Of a stretch of 6,403 nt of DNA, positions 1-5,400 are shown piece by piece. The stretch comes from an uncultured Oscillospiraceae bacterium (GTDB lineage Bacteria > Bacillota > Clostridia > Oscillospirales > Acutalibacteraceae), in the NCBI GenBank assembly GCA_958451705.1, contig CAUDRD010000098.1:1-6403 (forward strand), given 5' to 3'. The translations under genes were made by a program, and so were the position numbers. Below the pieces are notes generated by a model. That model saw only the letters and a program-made list of their open reading frames with translations, searched no databases and was not told where the DNA came from. Every line of letters begins with the position of its first letter. Position 1 is the first letter of the stretch.

Positions 1-1
1 T

Positions 2-247
2 GTCACTATGAAAACCCATAACGCAGTAAAGCTTTCTGTGGCAGAGGAAAAAATGAGATTTGCCAAAACTGCAGCTGCACTGGATACTTTAAGTCCTTTT
101 AAAGTGCTCGCAAGAGGTTACAGTGTAGTAACTGGCGCCGACAGCAAAATCATTTCATCATCCGAGAATTTAAAAAAAGACGATATTGTAAATATTAAAT
201 TTTCAAAAGGCAACGCAGAATGTGTTGTCATTTCAACTGGAGAGTGA
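2..247 (+). CDS. xseA: Exodeoxyribonuclease VII large subunit, C-terminal end (5' truncated by window edge)
   Basis: The last 81 codons of the large, catalytic subunit of exonuclease VII, which with XseB degrades single-stranded DNA from both ends to oligonucleotides in the cytoplasm. The frame is open from base 2, so the ATG at base 8 is an internal Met and the true start lies upstream of the window. What identifies it is the family's typical C-terminal pattern, LSPFKVLARGYSVV, followed by a short beta-rich tail (GADSKIISS, then DDIVNIKFSKG), the usual end of XseA where a helical region gives way to a small beta segment. It ends in TGA, 5 nt before the xseB start. Finding xseB directly behind it supports the call. 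The catalytic domain is not visible here, so its state cannot be judged. Confidence 0.93.
   Translation, partial: VTMKTHNAVKLSVAEEKMRFAKTAAALDTLSPFKVLARGYSVVTGADSKIISSSENLKKDDIVNIKFSKGNAECVVISTGE
239..244 (+). promoter_or_regulatory. Shine-Dalgarno site for xseB
   Basis: GGAGAG lies 8 nt before the ATG at 253 and inside the last codons of xseA. It decides the start of xseB: the in-frame ATG at 220, 33 nt further upstream, has no such site and would give an 11-residue extension lying inside xseA and foreign to the family. Confidence 0.75.
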
Positions 248-252
248 TTCCA

Positions 253-468
253 ATGAGAAAAAATATTACTTATGAGACTGCAATAAAACGGCTTGAAGAA
301 ATAGTTACAGCTCTCGAAAGCGGTGAGCTTCCCCTGGATAAATCTTTAAAACTTTACGAAGAGGCAACGGAGCTATCTGCCTTTTGCAAGAAATATCTTG
401 ACGAGGCAGAGGGCAAACTTACAATATTAAGCGAAAATGTGATTACAGGAGCAGATAACAATGAGTGA
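253..468 (+). CDS. xseB: Exodeoxyribonuclease VII small subunit
   Basis: A 71-residue protein, close to the usual 70-80 for XseB. Several small subunits wrap around each XseA chain through a helical hairpin and are needed for activity of the single-strand-DNA exonuclease. Visible family marks are YETAIKRLEEIVTALESGE (residues 7-25), then LPLDKSLKLYEEA (26-38), then a second helix ending near LDEAEGKL (49-56). This is the standard two-helix layout with the conserved LE-IV--LE-GE-LD-S pattern. The start at 253 is chosen over an upstream in-frame ATG at 220 because of the GGAGAG site and family length. It lies 5 nt after xseA and its TGA stop overlaps the ispA start by 8 nt, so the three genes are probably co-translated. 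Confidence 0.95.
   Translation: MRKNITYETAIKRLEEIVTALESGELPLDKSLKLYEEATELSAFCKKYLDEAEGKLTILSENVITGADNNE
447..451 (+). promoter_or_regulatory. Shine-Dalgarno site for ispA
   Basis: AGGAG sits 9 nt before the ATG at 461, within the end of xseB. It supports the start that overlaps the xseB stop (ATGAGTGA). Confidence 0.7.
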
Positions 469-1351
469 GTTTAAAAACCGTTTAAAATCATATATTGACT
501 ATTTTGAAAATAACTTGCCAAATTACCTTCCTGAAGCTAAACCATATCAGGAAGTGCTTTCCGACAGCGTAACTTACTGTATAACTGACGGCGGAAAAAG
601 GATCAGGCCCGTACTTGTTATGGAATTCTGCCGTTTGTGCTGCGGCAATTACGAAAAGGCAATGCCCTTTGCAGCTGCCATTGAAATGATTCATTCTTAT
701 TCGTTGGCTCATGATGACCTTCCCTGCATGGATAACGACGACATGAGAAGGGGAAAGCCTTCATGCCATAAGAAATTCGGAGAAGCCAATGCACTGCTTG
801 CGGGCGATGCTCTGCTTACTCTTGCCTTTGACACTATTGCAAACAGAACGGATTTTGACGCTGTTTCGCCTTTACAGGCTATTCGTGCCGCCGGAGTCCT
901 CGCTGAAAAAGCCGGAGTTTACGGCATGATAGGCGGACAGGTTATAGATCTTGAAAGTGAAGGAAAAAAGGCAGATATCGAGATTCTTAAATTAATGGAT
1001 TCAAAAAAAACAAGTGCCTTAATTTCAGCAGCATGTCAAATGGGCTGTATAGTCGGCGGAGCTGATGAAGAAAAGATTGCCCTTGCAGGAGAATATGCAG
1101 AAAAAATCGGTTTGGCATTTCAGATTGTTGACGATATTCTCGACGTTAAAGGGGACGCTAAACTTCTGGGTAAACCGGTTGGAAGCGACAGCGAAAATGA
1201 TAAATCAACCTATGTTTCACTTTTAGGACTTGATGAATCACAAAAAATAGTAGATGATTTGACCGAAGATGCAATCGGCATACTTAATAAATTTGAAGAC
1301 TCAGATTTTCTTAAAGAGCTCACTCTTTTCCTTGCCAAAAGAGACTACTAA
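461..1351 (+). CDS. ispA: Polyprenyl diphosphate synthase, probably farnesyl diphosphate synthase
   Basis: A 296-residue trans-isoprenyl diphosphate synthase that condenses IPP with DMAPP and then GPP to give farnesyl diphosphate, the precursor of undecaprenyl phosphate and quinone side chains. Visible motifs are GGKRIRP (residues 44-50, IPP binding), the first Asp-rich motif DDLPCMD (85-91, followed by NDD and then RRG at 96-98), GGQ (158-160), KT at 183-184, and the second Asp-rich motif QIVDDILD (221-228). Length matches the bacterial family (about 290-300). The two-residue insertion in the first Asp motif together with Tyr80 five residues upstream is the pattern of bacterial type II farnesyl (C15) synthases. 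That chain length is an inference, and a geranylgeranyl product cannot be excluded. It overlaps xseB by 8 nt and is followed 18 nt later by dxs, which feeds the same pathway. Confidence 0.95.
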   Translation: MSEFKNRLKSYIDYFENNLPNYLPEAKPYQEVLSDSVTYCITDGGKRIRPVLVMEFCRLCCGNYEKAMPFAAAIEMIHSYSLAHDDLPCMDNDDMRRGKPSCHKKFGEANALLAGDALLTLAFDTIANRTDFDAVSPLQAIRAAGVLAEKAGVYGMIGGQVIDLESEGKKADIEILKLMDSKKTSALISAACQMGCIVGGADEEKIALAGEYAEKIGLAFQIVDDILDVKGDAKLLGKPVGSDSENDKSTYVSLLGLDESQKIVDDLTEDAIGILNKFEDSDFLKELTLFLAKRDY

Positions 1352-1369
1352 AGAAAGTGATATAAGATC

Positions 1370-3247
1370 ATGAAGGAATATGTTTTTTTAGATAAAATAA
1401 ACGAGCCAAGTGATATTAAAAATCTAAACGAAGAAGAGCTAAAAGTTTTGGCCGAGGAAATACGAACAGAGCTTATTGACACCGTTTCCCATACCGGCGG
1501 ACACCTTGCTTCAAATTTAGGAGTTGTAGAGCTTACTTTAGCTCTTCATCGAGTATTCGATTCTCCAAAGGATCAGATCGTTTGGGATGTAGGACATCAG
1601 GTGTACACCCATAAGCTGCTCACAGGCCGCTTTAAAGACTTTCGTACCTTGAGAACAGAAAACGGTCTTTCGGGATTTTCACGTCCTTATGAGAGCAAGC
1701 ACGACATTTTTTACAGCGGTCACAGCAGTACATCTATATCCTCAGCTTTCGGTCTTTCCAGTGCAAAGACACTGCTCAATGATAAGCATCACGTTATTGC
1801 TGTTATCGGAGATGGCGCTCTCACCGGTGGACTTGCATACGAAGCTCTTAATAATGCCGGACGTTCCAAGGACCGACTTATCGTCATCCTTAATGATAAC
1901 GAAATGTCTATTTCTCAAAATGTCGGTTCTATGGCCAGGCACCTTGCTGTGATACGTTCAAAGCCGGGGTATTACCGTCTCAAATTCGGAGTAGAAAAGA
2001 TTTTGAAAGCGATCCCATTTGTTGGAGTACGTCTTTCTAATATTTTGTTTAATCTCAAATCGAGGGCAAAGGACTTTATTTACGGCAGCACAGTCTTTGA
2101 AGATATGGGCTTTCGCTATATGGGACCAATTGACGGTCACGATATAAAGGTGCTTTCCGAAGCGCTGGAAAGTGCAAAACTGGCAAAGCGTCCTATACTG
2201 CTTCACATTAATACAATTAAGGGTAAGGGATATGATTTTGCAGAAAAGGATCCCAGCCATTTTCACGGCATTTCAAAATTCGATATAAATACAGGCGAAC
2301 CTCTTTCATCAGGCACTAATTTTTCGGCTGAATTCGGCGACTATCTTTGTAAGTTAGCCGAAGATGACGGCAGAATATGCGCTATTACAGCAGCTATGGC
2401 TTTGGGCACCGGTCTTGACGATTTCAGCAAAAAGTATAAGGAGAGATTCTTTGATGTAGGAATCGCCGAAGAACATGCAGTAACCTTTGCTTCCGGTCTT
2501 GCTAAAAATGGAATGATTCCTGTTTTTGTTGTTTATTCTACTTTTTTACAAAGATGTTATGATCAGATGATTCACGATGTAGCCATGCAGCGGCTTAAAA
2601 TAGTGATCGCCGTTGACCGTGCTGGTTTTGTAGGTGAGGATGGCGAAAGCCATCAAGGACTTTTTGACGTTGCAATGCTCAGCAGTGTACCTGGTATTAC
2701 AATCTTTTCTCCCTCAACTTATTACGGACTCAAAAATGTTCTTGATGAGGCTTTTTACAATGTACCCGGAGTATGTGTTGTCAGATACCCGAGAGGCTCT
2801 GAGCATCCTCTTGAAGAAAAGTATAAGCCGAAGAGTATTGATTTTGATTTATTTGGCTCTGATGATGCTAAAATTGCCATTGTAACCTATGGCCGCATTT
2901 TTGCAAATGCCTGCGAAGCGGCTGAAATTTTAGCTGCCGAACATGAAATGCCCGTCAAAATTTTAAAACTTAACAAGATTCATCCAATAAGCGGTGAAGC
3001 TTACCGCAGTGTTTTAAACTGCGAACACATATTTTTCTTTGAAGAAGGAATTAAAAACGGCGGCGTTGCAGAGCGTTTCGCACTTCACCTTCTTGAAAAC
3101 AATTATAAAGGAAGCTATAATATTACAGCAATCGACGATCAGTTTGTTAAACACGCATCGGTAAATTCTCTGCTGAAAAAATATCAGCTTGATAGCAGAG
3201 GCATGGCCGATAAAATATTTGGGAGTGTAAAGAAATTTGAGCAATAA
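1370..3247 (+). CDS. dxs: 1-deoxy-D-xylulose-5-phosphate synthase
   Basis: A complete 625-residue thiamine-diphosphate enzyme that condenses pyruvate and glyceraldehyde 3-phosphate to DXP with loss of CO2, the first and usually rate-controlling step of the MEP isoprenoid pathway; DXP also feeds thiamine and pyridoxal synthesis. The N-terminal domain shows GGHLASNLG with His45 (E. coli His49) and the ThDP/Mg motif GDGALTGG (147-154) with LNDNEMSIS (174-182). The pyrimidine-binding domain shows GIAEEHAV with Glu367, Tyr389 in YSTFLQR, DRAGFVGEDG (416-425) with Asp424, and His428 in SHQG. The C-terminal transketolase domain follows VRYPRG (471-476). All expected catalytic residues appear present. 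The start ATG has only a weak purine-rich stretch (AAAGAAAGTGA) upstream, so initiation may partly depend on coupling from ispA. The gene's last 11 nt overlap tlyA. Confidence 0.98.
   Translation: MKEYVFLDKINEPSDIKNLNEEELKVLAEEIRTELIDTVSHTGGHLASNLGVVELTLALHRVFDSPKDQIVWDVGHQVYTHKLLTGRFKDFRTLRTENGLSGFSRPYESKHDIFYSGHSSTSISSAFGLSSAKTLLNDKHHVIAVIGDGALTGGLAYEALNNAGRSKDRLIVILNDNEMSISQNVGSMARHLAVIRSKPGYYRLKFGVEKILKAIPFVGVRLSNILFNLKSRAKDFIYGSTVFEDMGFRYMGPIDGHDIKVLSEALESAKLAKRPILLHINTIKGKGYDFAEKDPSHFHGISKFDINTGEPLSSGTNFSAEFGDYLCKLAEDDGRICAITAAMALGTGLDDFSKKYKERFFDVGIAEEHAVTFASGLAKNGMIPVFVVYSTFLQRCYDQMIHDVAMQRLKIVIAVDRAGFVGEDGESHQGLFDVAMLSSVPGITIFSPSTYYGLKNVLDEAFYNVPGVCVVRYPRGSEHPLEEKYKPKSIDFDLFGSDDAKIAIVTYGRIFANACEAAEILAAEHEMPVKILKLNKIHPISGEAYRSVLNCEHIFFFEEGIKNGGVAERFALHLLENNYKGSYNITAIDDQFVKHASVNSLLKKYQLDSRGMADKIFGSVKKFEQ
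3221..3225 (+). promoter_or_regulatory. Shine-Dalgarno site for tlyA
   Basis: GGGAG inside the 3' end of dxs, 11 nt before a TTG at 3237. It supports that TTG as the start of tlyA. No ATG lies nearby in this frame; the next is inside the S4 domain at residue 28. Confidence 0.55.
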
Positions 3248-4076
3248 AATCAGGCTTGATTCAGCAGTTTTTGAATTGGGAATATCGGAAAGCCGCGAAA
3301 AGGCAAAAGCTCTAATTATGGCCGGCCAAATTTATGTTAACGGAATGAAGGCTATAAAACCAGGAGTTACTGTAAACAGCAGTGATAAAATTGAGCTTAG
3401 GGGAAACACATTGCCATATGTGAGCCGTGGGGGCTTAAAGCTTGAAAAAGCCATGCAGGTTTTTCCGATAACTTTAGACAAAAAAATATGCATGGATATC
3501 GGCGCTTCCACCGGAGGTTTTACTGATTGCATGCTGCAAAACGGAGCCGTAAAGGTGTATTCTATTGACGTTGGTTACGGACAGCTTGCCTGGAAACTTC
3601 GCTCAGATTCACGAGTAGTTAATCTTGAAAGGACAAATTTTAGGTATGTTACCCGTGAACAGATACCTGAAGAAATAGATTTTGCAAGCATAGATGTATC
3701 TTTCATTTCTTTAAAGCTCATTTTTCCTGCTCTTATGCCTCTTCTTAAAATGGACGGCGAATGTGTTTGTCTCGTGAAACCTCAGTTTGAAGCCGGAAAA
3801 GATAAAGTCGGCAAAAAAGGGGTAGTTCGGGAAAGAGCCACTCATATAGAAGTAATAGAAAATGTTATCAGCTATGCTTCTGATAACGGATTTTCAGTTT
3901 TGAATCTTGATTTTTCTCCGGTAAAAGGTCCGGAGGGAAATATTGAGTATTTACTTTACATAAAAAAGACGGAAAACGCTGTTTGTAAAGTTGATTCAGA
4001 AATGATTAAAAGGATTGTAGAAGAGTCACACAGTACTCTTGACAAAAACAATACAGGTAGTGACACAAATGAATAA
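3237..4076 (+). CDS. tlyA: TlyA family rRNA (cytidine-2'-O)-methyltransferase
   Basis: A 279-residue protein with an N-terminal S4 RNA-binding domain (about residues 4-60; RLDSAVFELGISESREKAK, then AGQIYVNG) and a C-terminal FtsJ/RrmJ-like SAM-dependent methyltransferase domain. SAM-binding motif I is MDIGASTGGFTD (86-97), followed by YSIDVGYGQLAWKL (108-121). The K-D-K-E catalytic set known from mycobacterial TlyA can be read as Lys68, Asp153, Lys181 (in VKPQFEAGK) and Glu237. Family members methylate the 2'-OH of C1920 in 23S rRNA and, in some, C1409 in 16S rRNA; the old 'hemolysin A' name is probably misleading. The TTG start at 3237 overlaps dxs by 11 nt and gives an N-terminus aligned with known TlyA proteins. 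The stop overlaps the nadK start. This is the yqxC position of the Bacillus cluster. Confidence 0.94.
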   Translation: MSNKIRLDSAVFELGISESREKAKALIMAGQIYVNGMKAIKPGVTVNSSDKIELRGNTLPYVSRGGLKLEKAMQVFPITLDKKICMDIGASTGGFTDCMLQNGAVKVYSIDVGYGQLAWKLRSDSRVVNLERTNFRYVTREQIPEEIDFASIDVSFISLKLIFPALMPLLKMDGECVCLVKPQFEAGKDKVGKKGVVRERATHIEVIENVISYASDNGFSVLNLDFSPVKGPEGNIEYLLYIKKTENAVCKVDSEMIKRIVEESHSTLDKNNTGSDTNE

Positions 4077-4932
4077 GTTTGCAGTTATACCAAATTTAAC
4101 AAAAAGAAATGCCGAGCAGGTTGCTTTTGCCGTTTGTGAAAAATTGTTTGAGCTTGGAGCAACTGTTTTTCTTCCAGAAGAAAACAAAAAAGAATTCGGT
4201 AAATTAGAAAAGGCTGTTTTTTTATCAAATACCGATATTATGAGAGAGTGCTCCGCAATAATCGCCGTAGGAGGAGACGGTACAATTTTACGCTGTGCAA
4301 AAGAAGCGGCAAAATTTGGCAAACCTGTTTTGGGAATTAATGCAGGTACATTGGGATATATGGCGGGGCTCGAAAAGCATGAGCTTGAGCTTTTAGCGAA
4401 GCTTATAGACGGCGAATTTAAAATAGATAACCGAATGATGCTTAAAGTTACCATTAATTCCGATAACGATTTTAACGGTACTTTTTACGCCATAAACGAC
4501 GCAGTTTTTTCAAGAGGCTCTCAGCTGAAAATGATTAAAACAAAAGTTTATTGTGACGGTAATCTGGTAAACAATTATCTTGCAGACGGCCTGATTATTT
4601 CTACGCCTACAGGTTCAACTGCATACTGTCTTTCAGCAGGAGGTCCTGTTGTAGATCCGGTCATAGAAAGTATTCTACTTACTCCTATTTGCACTCATTC
4701 TCTTTTCGCCAGATCCCTGATTTTTAGACCGGATTCCAAACTTTTAGTGCAGCCGGATGAATCCTGCTGTGATGATTTTTTCTTTTCCTGTGACGGTGAA
4801 GAAGCAATAAAACTTGACAGCAATTATAAAGTATCCATTGAAAGAGCCACCGACTATGCCCAGCTTATCAGGATAAAGTCAGATACTTTCATCGATATTT
4901 TGAATAAAAAGCTTGCAGAACGGAGGGTCTAA
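4069..4932 (+). CDS. nadK: NAD kinase
   Basis: A 287-residue cytoplasmic enzyme that phosphorylates NAD to NADP using ATP or polyphosphate. Motifs are the diagnostic GGDGT (68-72, catalytic Asp70), GINAGTLGYMAG (89-100), AINDAVFSRG (141-150; NAD-binding Asn143-Asp144, where many homologues have Asn-Glu) and the glycine-rich TPTGSTAYCLSAGGP (179-193). FSCDGEE (239-245) near the C-terminus is also typical. The start is taken at ATG 4069, inside the last codons of tlyA (ATGAATAA, 8 nt overlap), with a modest AGG at 4055-4057. In-frame TTG 4039 and GTG 4060 would add 10 or 3 residues not typical of the family, whose N-terminus is normally the first beta strand seen here (KFAVIPN). The stop is 1 nt before the argR start. 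Confidence 0.96.
   Translation: MNKFAVIPNLTKRNAEQVAFAVCEKLFELGATVFLPEENKKEFGKLEKAVFLSNTDIMRECSAIIAVGGDGTILRCAKEAAKFGKPVLGINAGTLGYMAGLEKHELELLAKLIDGEFKIDNRMMLKVTINSDNDFNGTFYAINDAVFSRGSQLKMIKTKVYCDGNLVNNYLADGLIISTPTGSTAYCLSAGGPVVDPVIESILLTPICTHSLFARSLIFRPDSKLLVQPDESCCDDFFFSCDGEEAIKLDSNYKVSIERATDYAQLIRIKSDTFIDILNKKLAERRV
4922..4927 (+). promoter_or_regulatory. Shine-Dalgarno site that sets the argR TTG start
   Basis: GGAGGG, the strongest ribosome-binding site in the window, lies 6 nt before the TTG at 4934 and inside the last codons of nadK. The in-frame ATG at 4913 lies upstream of this site, so it is very unlikely to be the argR start. Confidence 0.85.
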
Positions 4933-4933
4933 C

Positions 4934-5215
4934 TTGAAAAGAAAACGTCATGCATTAATCTTGGAGATTATTGAAAAGTATAATATTACAACTCAGGATG
5001 AGCTTTTGGAAAAGCTCTCGGAAAACGGATTTGATGTAACACAGGCAACTATATCCCGTGATATTAAGGAATTGCGCCTTGTTAAAACTATGAATTCGTC
5101 GGGTCAGTATTGTTATTCGCTCAACAAGTCTACCGCAACTGACCACAGTGCTAAATTTCATGCCATATTTAAGGAATCTGTTATTTCAATTAATTATGCA
5201 GGAAATATCTGCTAA
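4934..5215 (+). CDS. argR: Arginine repressor, N-terminal DNA-binding fragment (premature stop)
   Basis: What the sequence encodes as it stands: 93 residues of the ArgR/AhrC repressor, starting at TTG 4934 (MKRKRHALILEII, a typical ArgR N-terminus) and ending at an in-frame TAA. The winged helix-turn-helix is complete: helix NITTQDELLEKL (17-28), then recognition helix TQATISRDIKEL (36-47) with the conserved Ser41-Arg42, then the wing around GQYCYSL (57-63). Normal ArgR is about 150 residues; its C-terminal half forms a trimer or hexamer and binds arginine, which switches on DNA binding. That half is missing from this product. A lone DNA-binding domain would be expected to bind weakly and without arginine control, or to be degraded. 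Whether this fragment is made as a stable protein is unknown. Confidence 0.8.
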   Translation: MKRKRHALILEIIEKYNITTQDELLEKLSENGFDVTQATISRDIKELRLVKTMNSSGQYCYSLNKSTATDHSAKFHAIFKESVISINYAGNIC

Positions 5216-5386
5216 ATTAAATGTTATTCCGGTATGGCGCCGGCAGCATGTGCAGGAATTGATGCAATGCACTGGGATGGTGTTGTAGGTACTTTGGCAG
5301 GAGACGATACCATTTTCGTTTTGTGCACCGATAACGAAAAGGCCGCCGCTCTTAAAAAGAGTATCACTAAGTTAATTAACGGTTAA
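4934..5386 (+). pseudogene. argR: argR locus interrupted by an in-frame TAA
   Basis: The full ArgR coding frame, 150 codons from TTG 4934 plus the natural TAA stop at 5384-5386, with codon 94 (5213-5215) read as TAA. No frameshift is needed: the same frame continues as IKCYSGMAPAACAGIDAMHW and then VVGTLAGDDTIFVL. It carries the family's C-terminal signature GTLAGDDT (residues 119-126), where the paired Asp124-Asp125 correspond to the arginine-binding Asp pair. In homologues codon 94 falls in a beta strand and is usually Val, Leu or Ile (as in N-I-V-V-I-K), so TTA (Leu) to TAA is the simplest change. The downstream half has no other stop and no decay, so the event is recent, is a sequencing or assembly error, or the stop is suppressed. 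No start codon with a ribosome site precedes the C-terminal half; the first in-frame ATG is 5234. Confidence 0.82.
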
Positions 5387-5390
5387 GGGG
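5385..5390 (+). promoter_or_regulatory. Shine-Dalgarno site for recN
   Basis: AAGGGG overlaps the natural argR stop (TAA 5384-5386) and lies 10 nt before the recN ATG at 5401. In an intact argR, ribosomes would terminate right on this site, which suggests coupling between the two genes. Confidence 0.65.
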
Positions 5391-5400
5391 TTTATTTTTT

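Noticed and set aside
220..252. Upstream ATG for xseB at 220
   Set aside because: It would add 11 residues lying entirely within xseA and has no ribosome site, while ATG 253 has GGAGAG at a good distance and gives a family-length protein.
1332..1366. Possible promoter before dxs: TTGCCA (1332-1337) and TATAAG (1361-1366)
   Set aside because: The spacing is 23 nt, far from the usual 16-18, and the -35-like part lies in ispA coding sequence. The genes are only 18 nt apart, which fits operon read-through.
4039..4044. TTGACA, a consensus -35 hexamer, at the end of tlyA
   Set aside because: No -10-like hexamer follows at 16-18 nt. The same TTG was also considered as an earlier nadK start and rejected because it adds 10 residues before the normal family N-terminus.
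4026..4454. A 142-codon open frame on the minus strand opposite nadK
   Set aside because: It lies fully antisense to a gene with clear NAD kinase motifs, has no recognisable domain and a low-complexity Ser/Pro-rich composition, and is best explained as a shadow of nadK codon use.
4913..4933. Upstream ATG for argR at 4913
   Set aside because: The strong GGAGGG site lies downstream of it and 6 nt before TTG 4934, which starts the typical ArgR N-terminus.
5213..5215. TAA reassigned as a sense codon in this organism
   Set aside because: ispA, dxs, tlyA and nadK all end naturally at TAA at the expected protein lengths, so TAA is a normal stop here.
5250..5272. Possible stem (GTGCA with TGCAC) downstream of the argR stop as a recoding signal
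   Set aside because: Only 5 bp with a 13 nt loop, far too weak and about 35 nt from the stop; easily due to chance.
5213..5386. Frameshift as the cause of the argR break
   Set aside because: The downstream half is in exactly the same frame as the upstream half and the total is 150 codons, so a substitution, not an insertion or deletion, explains the stop.
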